Shown piece after piece: positions 31,541 to 43,860 of a stretch of 64,000 nt of DNA. The notes below the pieces were generated by a model, which was not told where the DNA came from, did no database searches, and saw nothing but the letters and a program-made list of their open reading frames with translations. Made by a program: the position numbers and the translations under genes. This stretch comes from Rhodocyclales bacterium. GTDB lineage: Bacteria > Pseudomonadota > Gammaproteobacteria > Burkholderiales > Rhodocyclaceae. The stretch lies in contig JACRPA010000003.1 of NCBI GenBank assembly GCA_016214145.1, positions 186,001 to 250,000 of the forward strand, read 5' to 3'. Each line of letters starts with the position of its first letter. Positions within the stretch are counted from its first letter, which is position 1.

Positions 31541-32884
31541 TCACAGCAGGGTTCGCCGCATGTCGGCCAGCACCTGCGCGAGATAGGCCGTGAAGCGCGC
31601 CGCCGAGGCGCCGTCGATGACGCGGTGGTCGTAGGACAGCGAGAGCGGCACTAGCAGGCGCGGCTGGAAGGCCTTGCCGTCCCACACCGGTTTCGTCTGC
31701 GACTTCGACACGCCGAGGATGGCCACCTCCGGTGCGTTGATGATCGGCGTGAACGCCGTGCCGCCGATGCCGCCGAGGCTGGAGATGGAGAAGCAGCCGC
31801 CCTGCATCTCGGCCGGGCCGAGCTTGCCCTCGCGCGCCTTGGCGGAGAGCGCGCCCATTTCCTTGGCGATCTCCAGCACGCCTTTTTTGTCGGCGTCGCG
31901 GATCACCGGCACGACCAGGCCGTTCGGCGTGTCGGCGGCGAAGCCGATGTGGAAGTACTGCTTGTACACCAGATTCTCGCCGTCGAGCGAGGCGTTGAAG
32001 TCGGGGAATTTCTTCAGCGCGGCGACCGCCGCCTTGATGAGGAAGGCCAGCATGGTCAGCTTGATTCCCGACTTCTCGTTCTCCTTGTTCAGCTGCACGC
32101 GCAGGGCTTCGAGGTCGCTGATGTCGGCCTCGTCGAACTGCGTGACGTGGGGGATCATCACCCAGTTGCGCGCCAGATTCGCGCCGGAGATTTTCTTGAT
32201 GCGCGAGAGCGGCTTTGCCTCGATCGGGCCGAACTTGGCGAAGTCGACCTGCGGCCAGGGCAGCAGATCGAGTCCGGTGCCGCCGCCGGCGGGCGCCGCA
32301 GCGCTGCGCGGCTGCGCCAGCGCGCCCTTGACGTAGTTCTGCACGTCCTGCTGCAGGATGCGGCCTTTCGGTCCCGTGCCTTTCAGCAGTGCGACGTCGA
32401 CGCCGAGCTCGCGCGCGAAGCGCCGCACCGAGGGGCTGGCGTGGGCGCGATGGCCGCCGATGACCTCGGCGGCGATTGCGGCCGGCGCTGGCAGCGGAGA
32501 AGGCGGAGGCGGGGCGATGGGCTCGGCCGGTGGCTGGGCGGGGGGCGCCGCTTGTAGGTCGGGCTTCAGCCCGATGACCGAAGGAAATCCCTGTGGGACT
32601 TCGGCCGCCGGCTGTCGGCCTGAAGGCCGACCTACGGATTCGTCTGCGCCCGTCTCCAGCAGCAACACCAGCGTGCCCTCGGCGACCTTGTCGCCGATCT
32701 TCAGCCTGATCTCCTTCACCACGCCGGCGGCGGGCGAGGGCACTTCCATGGTGGCCTTGTCGGACTCCAGGGTGACCAGCGGATCCTCCGCCTTCACCGT
32801 GTCGCCGGGACTGACTTCTATGCCGATGACCGGCACGTCCTTGAAGTCGCCGATGTCGGGCACTTTCACTTCGATGACGGACAT
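31541..32884 (-). CDS. aceF: Pyruvate dehydrogenase E2, dihydrolipoyllysine acetyltransferase
   Basis: 447 aa; one lipoyl domain, E3-binding domain, catalytic SLSYDHRVIDGA. Confidence 0.95.
   Translation of the reverse strand: MSVIEVKVPDIGDFKDVPVIGIEVSPGDTVKAEDPLVTLESDKATMEVPSPAAGVVKEIRLKIGDKVAEGTLVLLLETGADESVGRPSGRQPAAEVPQGFPSVIGLKPDLQAAPPAQPPAEPIAPPPPSPLPAPAAIAAEVIGGHRAHASPSVRRFARELGVDVALLKGTGPKGRILQQDVQNYVKGALAQPRSAAAPAGGGTGLDLLPWPQVDFAKFGPIEAKPLSRIKKISGANLARNWVMIPHVTQFDEADISDLEALRVQLNKENEKSGIKLTMLAFLIKAAVAALKKFPDFNASLDGENLVYKQYFHIGFAADTPNGLVVPVIRDADKKGVLEIAKEMGALSAKAREGKLGPAEMQGGCFSISSLGGIGGTAFTPIINAPEVAILGVSKSQTKPVWDGKAFQPRLLVPLSLSYDHRVIDGASAARFTAYLAQVLADMRRTLL
32554..32635. repeat. In-frame palindromic repeat in the aceF lipoyl linker
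   Basis: Same sequence as 30530-30611. Confidence 0.85.
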
Positions 32885-32893
32885 GGCGGCTCC

Positions 32894-35587
<2,694 letters not shown>

Positions 35588-35734
35588 GGTCTTGTCTCCT
35601 CGTCAGATGTTTGAACGGGCGCATCGTGTGCGCCTTTGCTTCCACTCTAGTACGGGGTAGCGTGCCGGGGAAGCATTCCGTATAGTAAGATATTAAACCG
35701 GATAGTGCAATACCTAAAAAGCGGTCCGGGAAAA

Positions 35735-35766
35735 GCAAAGGGCCAGCCCGCAGGCTGGCCCTTTGC
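35735..35766. terminator. Rho-independent-like hairpin
   Basis: GCAAAGGGCCAGCCCGCAGGCTGGCCCTTTGC. Confidence 0.75.
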
Positions 35767-35786
35767 GATGGGGATGGCCGGATGGT

Positions 35787-36059
35787 TTACTTCTTCGCCT
35801 CTCCCTTCTTGCCGTCCACAACCGGGCCGCCTGACATGCCCGCCATGCCCTCCATGCCCTTGTCCGACGGCATTCCTGACATGGCAGGGCCGCCTGACAT
35901 GCCCGACATTCCTTCCATGCCGCCCATGCCGGACTGGGCAGGCGCCGGGGTCGCTGCAGGAGCGGGTGCGGGTGCCGGAGGGGGTGGCGGCGCCTCCTTC
36001 TTTCCACAGGCAGTCAGGGCTAGCGCAACCATACCGGCAAGCAATAGTGAGCGTTTCAT
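35787..36059 (-). CDS. Small lipoprotein with Gly/Met-rich repeats
   Basis: MKRSLLLAGMVALALTACGKKEAPPPPPAPAPAPAATPAPAQSGMGGMEGMSGMSGGPAMSGMPSDKGMEGMAGMSGG. Confidence 0.7.
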   Translation of the reverse strand: MKRSLLLAGMVALALTACGKKEAPPPPPAPAPAPAATPAPAQSGMGGMEGMSGMSGGPAMSGMPSDKGMEGMAGMSGGPVVDGKKGEAKK

Positions 36060-36197
36060 TGGACTCCCTTTCAAGAATGAGATTGACGTCATGTGAGCGG
36101 TGAATGGATTCCGCGCCATCCGGCGAACCGACTCAACATGCGTAACCATGACATTAACCGGGAAAAATACAAGTGGCCTCGGGTTTCGGCGCGCGGT

Positions 36198-37397
36198 TCA
36201 GTTCGCCCGCTTGCGCCCGACGATGGCGGCCTTCTCGTCTTCCTTGTAGGCGAAGGTGATGATGCCCTGCCGAACCTCGCCCATCGCGACCATGCTGGCC
36301 GTGACGGCTTCGTGGTCGGTTTTGGTGAAGGGGTGCTCGTAGGTGGACACCACGCCGGGAATGCGCTCCCGGAGATCCTCCAGGGCGGCGCGGATCCTTG
36401 CGCCGTCCGTGACGCCGGCCTGGCGGATGGCGGCGGTGAGGATCAGCATGGCGTCGTAACCCTGGGCGGCGGAGACGGCCGAGGACATGCGCTTCAGGTT
36501 GTACTTGCCGAGATAGGTGAGGATGAACTCGGTGCGGCGCGAGCTGGTCGGCTCCTCGATGAAGGTCTGCGGCATGCGGGCGCCCTCGGCATTGCCCTTG
36601 GCGGTGTTGAGGTAGTTGGTCCACGACAGCGGCCAGCTGCCGACAATCGGCGCCTTCCAGTTGATTTTCGCGCGGCTGTTGGCGATGACCGCCAGCTCGG
36701 GGCCGACCGTGTAGGTCAGGATGATTTCAGCGCCGGCCTTGCGCGCCTTGTCGAGGGCGCCGGCGAGGTCCTGCACCCCAAGCGGGAAGGCCTCCACCGC
36801 GACGGGCTTGACGCCGAGTTTGTCCAGCGCGGCGAGGAGGAAATCCTTGCCCTGCGCGCCGTAGGCCGTGGTGTCGTGCAGCACGGCGACCTTCCTGAAG
36901 TGCCGCCGTTCGACTGCCTCGCGGGCGACGAGTTGCGCCTGGATGTCGTCGTTGGCGGAGTTGCGGAAGATGTAGTGCTCCGCTTCCTTGGCGAAGGTGG
37001 TGGTGATGGCCACGCCGGTGGCCACCGGCACCAGAAGCGGAATTTTCGCCTTCTGGTAAAGATCGATGGTCTTCAGCACCACGCCGGTGTTGCAGCTGCC
37101 GATGGTGGCGACGACCCTGGCCTTGCCGGTGAGTTCCTCGGCAAAGGCGCGGCCCTTGTCGGGATTCCCCTCGTCGTCGCGCTCGACCAGTTCGATGGGG
37201 CGGCCGAGCACGCCGCCCTTCCAGTTGATTTCCTCGGCGGCCATGCGCACGCCGTTGCGCATCGATTCTCCCATCGGCGCGGAGCCGCCGGTGAAGGGGC
37301 AGGTGAGGCCGATGCGGATCGGTTCGGGGCCGGCGGCCTGGCAAGGTGGAATTTGAATGCCCGCCAGACAGGCAAGCAGGGACAGTTTGAGCCTCAT
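36198..37397 (-). CDS. Branched-chain-type ABC transporter substrate-binding protein
   Basis: 399 aa; signal peptide, PIRIGLTCPFTGGSAPMGESMRNGVRMAAEEINWKGG. Confidence 0.88.
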   Translation of the reverse strand: MRLKLSLLACLAGIQIPPCQAAGPEPIRIGLTCPFTGGSAPMGESMRNGVRMAAEEINWKGGVLGRPIELVERDDEGNPDKGRAFAEELTGKARVVATIGSCNTGVVLKTIDLYQKAKIPLLVPVATGVAITTTFAKEAEHYIFRNSANDDIQAQLVAREAVERRHFRKVAVLHDTTAYGAQGKDFLLAALDKLGVKPVAVEAFPLGVQDLAGALDKARKAGAEIILTYTVGPELAVIANSRAKINWKAPIVGSWPLSWTNYLNTAKGNAEGARMPQTFIEEPTSSRRTEFILTYLGKYNLKRMSSAVSAAQGYDAMLILTAAIRQAGVTDGARIRAALEDLRERIPGVVSTYEHPFTKTDHEAVTASMVAMGEVRQGIITFAYKEDEKAAIVGRKRAN

Positions 37398-37455
37398 GGT
37401 TTCTCCATTTAATGTTTTTGGATCCCCGCTTTGCGGGGAGGGAGCCGAAGCGGCG

Positions 37456-38637
37456 TTACTTCGCCGTCTTCTTCTTGGGTTCTTCCGTGGCGCGCACGAC
37501 GCGGCCGCCGCGCACTTCGCCCATCGCCACCTGGCCGGGGCCGTCGATGGCCTCGTGGTCGCTGCGCGAAAAGGGGCGCTCGTAGGTCATGACAACGCCC
37601 TCGACCCTCTCCTTCAGGTTCTCCAGCGCCTCGCGCACGCGCGAGCCGTGCGTGGTGCCGGCCTGGCGGATGGCCGCGGCCAGCAGCAGCACGGCGTCGT
37701 AGCCCTGCGCGGCGGCCGAGGGCGAGGGCATGCGCTCGGCGCGCGACAGCTGCTGGTAGGCCTCGATGAAGGCGCGCCGCTTCGGCGTGGTCGCTTCCTG
37801 GATGAAGGTCTGCGGCATGCGCGCGCCTTCGCCGTTGGGCCCGGCGTTGTCGATGAAGTTGGACATCGACAGCGGCCAGCTGCCGATGATCGGCACGGAC
37901 CAGCCGAGCTTGGCCGCGCCGTTGGCGATCTGCGCCAGCTCCGGACCGATGCCGTAGGTGAGCAGGGCCTCGGCGCCGGCCTCGCGCGCGGCGAGGAGCT
38001 GGCGCGTCATGTCGACGTCGCGGATGTTGAACTTGCCCACCGCGACGGGGCGGATGCCCTTTCTCTCCAGAGCGCGTTCGAGGTCCTCGCGGCCGAGCTG
38101 GCCGTAGTTGGTCGAGTCGGCGAGGATCGCCACCTTCCTGAACCTGCGCCGCTCGACGGCCTCCTCGACGACCATGGCGGCCTGGATGGTGTCGCTGGCG
38201 GAGACGCGGAAAATGAAGTTCTCCGGATGCTGCGGCGGCAGGAACTGGCGCGTGACGATCGAGCCGGTCGCCACCGCCGTGATCATCGGGATGCGCGCCT
38301 CCTGGTAGAAGCGCTGGCTGGCGAGCGCCACGCCGGTGTTGACGATGCCGATGCCGGCGACGACCTTCTCCCTGCCGACCAGTTCCTGGGCGATCTGCGC
38401 GCCGCGCTCATTGCGCGCCTGATCGTCGCGCTCGACGAGCAGGAGCGGCCGGCCGAGCAGGCCGCCCGCGGCGTTGATCTCCGCGGCGGCGACGCGGATG
38501 CCGTCGCGCATGGAAATGCCCATCGGGCTGGAGCCGCCGGTGAACGGGCCGGAGACGCCGATGCGGATCGGCTCGACGGCCAGTGCCGCGGCACTGGCGG
38601 CGCACCAGGCGATTGCGATCAGGCGCAGCAGCTTCAA
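37456..38637 (-). CDS. Branched-chain-type ABC transporter substrate-binding protein, paralogue (TTG start inferred)
   Basis: KLLRLIAIAWCAASAAALAVEPIRIGVSGPFTGGSSPMGISMRDGIRVAAAEIN; upstream ORF extension is translated REP palindrome. Confidence 0.85.
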   Translation of the reverse strand: MKLLRLIAIAWCAASAAALAVEPIRIGVSGPFTGGSSPMGISMRDGIRVAAAEINAAGGLLGRPLLLVERDDQARNERGAQIAQELVGREKVVAGIGIVNTGVALASQRFYQEARIPMITAVATGSIVTRQFLPPQHPENFIFRVSASDTIQAAMVVEEAVERRRFRKVAILADSTNYGQLGREDLERALERKGIRPVAVGKFNIRDVDMTRQLLAAREAGAEALLTYGIGPELAQIANGAAKLGWSVPIIGSWPLSMSNFIDNAGPNGEGARMPQTFIQEATTPKRRAFIEAYQQLSRAERMPSPSAAAQGYDAVLLLAAAIRQAGTTHGSRVREALENLKERVEGVVMTYERPFSRSDHEAIDGPGQVAMGEVRGGRVVRATEEPKKKTAK

Positions 38638-38659
38638 TTCGCATTCTCCATCGCAACGG

Positions 38660-38722
38660 GTGGGAGCGGCGTCCACGCCGCGATATCGGCGGCTGCCATC
38701 GCGGCGTGGACGCCGCTCCCAC
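38660..38722. repeat. REP-like palindrome, copy 2
   Basis: GTGGGAGCGGCGTCCACGCCGCGATATCGGCGG ... TCGCGGCGTGGACGCCGCTCCCAC. Confidence 0.9.
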
Positions 38723-38817
38723 ATCCCGAATGCAGGTTAGCGACGGAGTTGGTTGAGGCAAATGAGGGTTAACCCCAAGAGCGTGCGAAAATCCCCGGTG
38801 CCATTCTGCAAACCGTG

Positions 38818-41544
38818 ATGAAACAAGCACAAACCACCGCGAACCAGCGCAACTGGGTCCTGAGCGTTCCCTACGTCGCCATCGGCGTCTTCGCCCTGGC
38901 CATGCTGGCGCTCGTCTGGGGCCTGCAGAAGCGCGAGACCGACCTGCAGAACGACGCGCTCGGGCGCGACGTGCAGTGGGCCGAGCAGACCATGCGCCTG
39001 CACATGCAGGGCACGCAGGACTACCTCGCCCAGATGGCGCGCGAAATGGCCGAGGGCAAGCTCGATCGCGGCGCCTTCCAGGTGCGCGCCACGCAATACC
39101 TCGCCAACACGCCCGAGCTGGCCAACGTCGTCTGGGTGGATTCCGGCCAGATCATCCGCTGGACGGCGCCCTTCGAGACCACCGACTGGATCGCCGGCGA
39201 GCGCCTTGCCGGCGCGCAGCCGTCGAGCTTCGCCCACGCCCTCACATCCGGCCTGCCGACCTACGGCGAGGCCTACGTGAACCATCGCGGCGCCGCCCTG
39301 CTGGAAGTGTACGTGCCGGTGCAGTTCGGGCGCACCCACCTGGGGGCGCTCGTCGGGGTGTACACCGTCGAGGGCATGGTGCGTCATCTGGTGCCGCACT
39401 GGTTCGGCGAGAAATACAGCCTGAGCATTGTCGACGCCCAGGGCCAGGTGCTGGCGTCCAACACGGCGGTGAAGCCGGCCGACGACGCCCTCAGCTATTC
39501 GATCGACTTCGACCCGCCCGGCAACGGCCTGGCGCTGCGCGCCAAGGCCTTCCGCACCGACCCCGGCGTGGCGCGGGTGGTGCCGCTGTTTCTCATCGCC
39601 GGCCTGACGCTGCTGGTGGTGTGGAGCCTGTGGGCCCTGCGCAGCCACTTCCAGCGCCGCGTCCGGGTGGAGAAGGAGCGCGACCGCCTCTTCAACCTCT
39701 CGCTCGACATGCTCTGCATCGCCGGCATGGACGGCAGCTTCCGCCGCGTCAATCCGGCCTTCGGCAGGGTGCTCGGCTACGCCGCGGAGGCGATCACCGG
39801 CAAGCCGATGCTCGATTACGTGCATCCCGAGGACCTGGCCGCCACCGTGGATGAACTGCGGCAGCTCGCCTCCGGCAAGCCCTCCAGCTTCGAGGGCCGC
39901 TGGCGCGGCGCCGACGGCCGCTACCGCTGGCTGCTGTGGGCCATCAACCCGGTGCCCGAGGAAAAGCTGCTCTACGCCGTCGCCCACGACATCACCGACC
40001 GGCGCGAGGACGAGGAGAAGCTGAAGAGCGCCTATGCCTTCCGCCGGGCGATGGGCGAGTCGCTCGTCACCGGCCTGCGCGCCATCGACCTGGAGGGCCG
40101 CATCACTTTCGTCAACCCGGCCTTCTGCCGCATGATCGGCTGGAGCGAGCAGGAGCTGCTCGGCATGCGGCCGCCCTTTCCCTACTGGCCGCCCGAAGGG
40201 GCGGAGCAGTTGCGCCACGACCTGGAACTGACGCTGGCCGGCCAGGCGCCGCCGGGCGGCTTCGAGATGCGCATCATGCGCCGCGACGGCCATCGCTTCG
40301 ATGTGCGCATGTACATCTCGCCGCTCATTGACAGCGCCGGCCGCCAGATCGGCTGGATGGCCTCGATGAACGACATCACCGAGCCGAAGCGCGCACGCGC
40401 CGAGCTGGAGGCGGCGCACGAGCGCTTCGTCGCCGTGCTCGACGGCCTCGACACGGCGGTCTACGTGGCGGACGTGGCGAACGACGAAATCCTCTATGCC
40501 AACCGCGCCTTCAAGAACCTCTGCGGCTTCGACGCGATCGGCAGGAACTGCTGGCAGGTGACCACCGCCTGCCATCCGGAGCGCGGCGATTTCCTGGTCG
40601 ATCCGCGCAGCCTCGATCTCGACGGCGTGCCGTGCGAGCTGTTCGACGGCGAGATCCGCCACCGGCTTGCCGGCCGCTGGTTCCACCTGCGCGACCGCGC
40701 CATCCGCTGGGTGGACGGCCGCATCGTGCGCATGGAAATCGCCACCGACATCACCGACCGCAAGCACATGGAGGAAGCGGCCCTGCAGCACCAGGAGCGG
40801 CTGGAACAGACCTCGCGCCTCATCACCCTGGGCGAAATGGCCTCCTCGCTGGCGCACGAGCTGAACCAGCCGCTGTCCGCCATCGCCAACTACTGCATGG
40901 GCAGCGTCAACCGCCTCAAGTCGGGCGACTACCGGCAGGAAGACATCCTCGCCGCCATGGAGAAGGCCAGCGCCCAGGCCGAGCGCGCCGGCAAGATCAT
41001 CCGCCGCACCCGCGAATTCGTGAAGAAAAGCGAGCCGGTGCGCGCGCCCGTGGCGCTGGCGGAGATCGTCGAGGAGGCCATCGGCTTCGCCGACATCGAG
41101 GCGCGCAAGGCGGCCGTCGCCATCCGGGTGGACATCCCGCCCGATCTGCCGCCGGTGTTCGCCGACCGCATCATGATCGAGCAGGTGGTGCTGAACCTGG
41201 TGAAGAACGGCGTCGAGGCCATGCAGCAGGCGCACGCCGGCGAGCGCGAGCTGAAGGTGACGGCCCGCCTCGACGGCAGCACCGTCGAGGTGGCGGTGGC
41301 CGATCGCGGCTGCGGCATGACCGACGAGCAGCTGGAGCGGCTCTTCGTGCCCTTCTTCACCACCAAGGCCGAGGGCATGGGCATGGGGCTGAACATCTGC
41401 CGCTCGATCGTCGAGTACCACGACGGCCGCCTCTGGGCGCAGCCCAATCCGGGGGGCGGCAGCGTGTTTCGGTTTACACTCCCCATCCGATCATCGCGCG
41501 AAGCGCCACTTCACTCCCCTCTCCCCTCCGTGGGAGAGGGGTAG
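38818..41544 (+). CDS. Membrane PAS-domain sensor histidine kinase, FixL/DctB-like
   Basis: PAS repeats; HisKA LGEMASSLAHELNQPLSAIANYCMG; ATPase GMGMGLNICRSIVEYHDG. Confidence 0.9.
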   Translation: MKQAQTTANQRNWVLSVPYVAIGVFALAMLALVWGLQKRETDLQNDALGRDVQWAEQTMRLHMQGTQDYLAQMAREMAEGKLDRGAFQVRATQYLANTPELANVVWVDSGQIIRWTAPFETTDWIAGERLAGAQPSSFAHALTSGLPTYGEAYVNHRGAALLEVYVPVQFGRTHLGALVGVYTVEGMVRHLVPHWFGEKYSLSIVDAQGQVLASNTAVKPADDALSYSIDFDPPGNGLALRAKAFRTDPGVARVVPLFLIAGLTLLVVWSLWALRSHFQRRVRVEKERDRLFNLSLDMLCIAGMDGSFRRVNPAFGRVLGYAAEAITGKPMLDYVHPEDLAATVDELRQLASGKPSSFEGRWRGADGRYRWLLWAINPVPEEKLLYAVAHDITDRREDEEKLKSAYAFRRAMGESLVTGLRAIDLEGRITFVNPAFCRMIGWSEQELLGMRPPFPYWPPEGAEQLRHDLELTLAGQAPPGGFEMRIMRRDGHRFDVRMYISPLIDSAGRQIGWMASMNDITEPKRARAELEAAHERFVAVLDGLDTAVYVADVANDEILYANRAFKNLCGFDAIGRNCWQVTTACHPERGDFLVDPRSLDLDGVPCELFDGEIRHRLAGRWFHLRDRAIRWVDGRIVRMEIATDITDRKHMEEAALQHQERLEQTSRLITLGEMASSLAHELNQPLSAIANYCMGSVNRLKSGDYRQEDILAAMEKASAQAERAGKIIRRTREFVKKSEPVRAPVALAEIVEEAIGFADIEARKAAVAIRVDIPPDLPPVFADRIMIEQVVLNLVKNGVEAMQQAHAGERELKVTARLDGSTVEVAVADRGCGMTDEQLERLFVPFFTTKAEGMGMGLNICRSIVEYHDGRLWAQPNPGGGSVFRFTLPIRSSREAPLHSPLPSVGEG

Positions 41545-41582
41545 GGGGAGAGGGGGAGAAGCGCAGGAATCGAGGTTGAATC

Positions 41583-42188
41583 ATGACTGACCAGCGCGTT
41601 TACATCGTCGACGACGACGAAGCCATGCGCGACTCGCTGCTGTGGCTGCTCGAGTCGCAGGGCTTCGCCGTGACGGCCTATTCCTCGGCGGAGGACTTCC
41701 TCGCCGCCTGCCGCGACGGCATGGCCGGCTGCATCGTGCTCGACGTGCGCATGCCCGGCATGAGCGGCCTGGAGCTGTACGAGAAGCTGAACGCGCGGCA
41801 GTGCACGCTGCCGGTGATCTTCATCACCGGCCATGGCGACGTGCCGATGGCCGTCTCCGCGCTGAAGAAGGGCGCCGTGGACTTCATCGAGAAGCCGTTC
41901 AGCGACAAGGACATGCTGCGGCTGATCGCGCAATGCCTGGAGATCGACCGCAACGCCCGCGAGAAGAGCCAGGCGGGCGCGGCGGTGGCGCGCCGGCTGG
42001 CGAGCCTGACCGAGCGCGAAGTCGAGGTGATGGACCTCATCATCGCCGGCAAGCTGAACAAGCAGGTCGCCGATGTGCTGAACATCAGCATCAAGACGGT
42101 GGAAGTGCACCGTTCCCGCATCATGGACAAGATGGAAGTGCGCACGGTGGCCGAGCTGGTCCAGGCCGTGATGCGCGGCAGACAGTGA
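41583..42188 (+). CDS. FixJ-family response regulator
   Basis: MTDQRVYIVDDDEAMRDSLLWLLESQGF; C-terminal LuxR HTH LTEREVEVMDLIIAGKLNKQVADVLNISIKTVEVHRSRIMDKM. Confidence 0.93.
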   Translation: MTDQRVYIVDDDEAMRDSLLWLLESQGFAVTAYSSAEDFLAACRDGMAGCIVLDVRMPGMSGLELYEKLNARQCTLPVIFITGHGDVPMAVSALKKGAVDFIEKPFSDKDMLRLIAQCLEIDRNAREKSQAGAAVARRLASLTEREVEVMDLIIAGKLNKQVADVLNISIKTVEVHRSRIMDKMEVRTVAELVQAVMRGRQ

Positions 42189-42209
42189 TGACATGAAGGA
42201 GAAACGCAA

Positions 42210-42980
42210 GTGACGCAAGGCAGTCTGGCAGGAAAGGCGGCGATCGTGACGGGGGCCGCGAGCGGCCTCGGCAAGGCCATCGCCGAGCGGCTCGCCGCCG
42301 ACGGTGCGCAGGTAGTGGTGGCCGACATCAGCGACAAGGGCGCGGAAGTCGCGGCTGCCCTCGGCGGCATCTTCGTCAGGGGCGATTCGGCGAAGCGGGA
42401 AGACTGCAAGGCGCTGGTCGACGCCGCCCTGGCGAAATGCGGCACGGTGCACATCCTGGTGAACAACGCCGGCTTCCAGCACGTCTCGCTGATCGAGGAT
42501 TTCCCCGAGGACATGTGGGACAGGATGCAGGCGGTGATGCTCACCGCACCCTTCCTGCTGACGCGCTACTGCTGGCCGGCCATGAAAAAGCAGCAATGGG
42601 GCCGCATCGTGAACATCTCCTCCATCCACGGCCTCATCGCCTCGCCCAACAAGGCCGGCTACATCGCCGCCAAGCACGGCCTGGTCGGCCTCACCAGGAC
42701 CGCGGCGCTGGAAGGCGGCGCCTGCGGCATCACCGCCAACGCCATCTGCCCGGCCTATGTGCGCACGCCGCTGGTGGACAACCAGATCGCCGACCAGGCG
42801 AAGACGCGCGGCATCCCCGAGGCCGAGGTGATCGAGAAGGTTTTTCTGGAGCCGGCCGCCATCAAGCGCCTGATCGAGCCGGCCGAGGTGGCGGACTTCG
42901 TCGCCTACCTGTGCAGTCCCGCCGCCGGCGTCATCACCGGCGCGGCGCTGACCATGGACCTGGGCTGGACGGCGCGGTAA
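42210..42980 (+). CDS. 3-hydroxybutyrate dehydrogenase-like SDR (GTG start)
   Basis: AAIVTGAASGLGKAIAERLAADGAQVVVADI; YIAAKHGLVGLTRTAALE. Confidence 0.85.
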   Translation: MTQGSLAGKAAIVTGAASGLGKAIAERLAADGAQVVVADISDKGAEVAAALGGIFVRGDSAKREDCKALVDAALAKCGTVHILVNNAGFQHVSLIEDFPEDMWDRMQAVMLTAPFLLTRYCWPAMKKQQWGRIVNISSIHGLIASPNKAGYIAAKHGLVGLTRTAALEGGACGITANAICPAYVRTPLVDNQIADQAKTRGIPEAEVIEKVFLEPAAIKRLIEPAEVADFVAYLCSPAAGVITGAALTMDLGWTAR

Positions 42981-43037
42981 ACCCCAATAGCGCCGGCTGC
43001 GGCCGCTGGCTAGACTGTTCCTTCTCTGGAGAATTCC

Positions 43038-43775
43038 TTGCGCGTCGCCCTCTTCGTCACCTGCCTCGCCGACCTGATGCGGCCCGGCGTCGCCTTCGCG
43101 GCGATCCGCCTGCTCGAACACGGCGGCTGCACCGTCGAGGTGCCGCAGACACAGACCTGCTGCGGCCAGCCGGCCTACAACTCGGGCGATCGCGCCACCG
43201 CCATCGCCCTGGCGCGCAAGGTGCTCGTCGAGTTCGAGGGCTTCGACTACGTCGTCGCCCCCTCCGGCTCCTGCGGCGGCATGATCCGCGCCCACTATCC
43301 CGAGCTGTTCCGCGACGATCCCGCCACGCTGAAGCGCATCGAGGCGCTCGCCGCGCGCACCTGGGAGCTCACCGACTTCCTGGCCAATGTGCTCAAGCTC
43401 GACAGCGTGCCCGGCGACTTCAAGGGCACGGTGACCTACCACGACTCCTGCTCCGGCCTGCGCGAGCTGGGCGTCAAGGCGCAGCCGCGCGCGCTGCTGG
43501 CAAAGCTGCCCGGCCTGAAGTTGACCGAGATGAACGAGGCCGAGACCTGCTGCGGCTTCGGCGGCACTTTCTCGCTGAAGTTCGGCGAGGTGTCGACGCA
43601 GCTCGCCGACAACAAGTGCGGTCACGCCTGCGCCACCGGGGCCGACGCCATCGTCGGCGGCGACCTCGGCTGCCTGCTCAACATCGAGGGCCGCCTGCGC
43701 CGTCGCGGCGACCTGAAGACGAAAGTGCTGCATGTGGCCGAGATATTGGCCGGAGATGAAAGGCTAAAAAGCTAA
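43038..43775 (+). CDS. lutA: LutA/YkgE (Fe-S)-binding lactate utilization protein
   Basis: MRVALFVTCLADLMRPGVAFAAIRLLEHGGCTVEVPQTQTCCGQPAYNSGD; paired CCG motifs. Confidence 0.93.
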   Translation: MRVALFVTCLADLMRPGVAFAAIRLLEHGGCTVEVPQTQTCCGQPAYNSGDRATAIALARKVLVEFEGFDYVVAPSGSCGGMIRAHYPELFRDDPATLKRIEALAARTWELTDFLANVLKLDSVPGDFKGTVTYHDSCSGLRELGVKAQPRALLAKLPGLKLTEMNEAETCCGFGGTFSLKFGEVSTQLADNKCGHACATGADAIVGGDLGCLLNIEGRLRRRGDLKTKVLHVAEILAGDERLKS

Positions 43776-43850
43776 CCACCAAGGCACCAAGACACCAAGT
43801 TACACCAAGGTTTTCTTGGTGCTTCTTTGTGTCTTGGTGCCTTGGTGGTT
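43774..43850. repeat. Intergenic palindrome built from ACCAAG units
   Basis: AACCACCAAGGCACCAAGACACCAAG ... CTTGGTGCTTCTTTGTGTCTTGGTGCCTTGGTGGTT. Confidence 0.88.
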
Positions 43851-43860
43851 CAAGGATTTT

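Noticed and set aside
38641-38724. Extended N-terminus MWERRPRRDGSRRYRGVDAAPTRCDGE of the second binding protein
   Set aside because: Translation of the REP palindrome; a TTG start followed by a signal peptide is more plausible.
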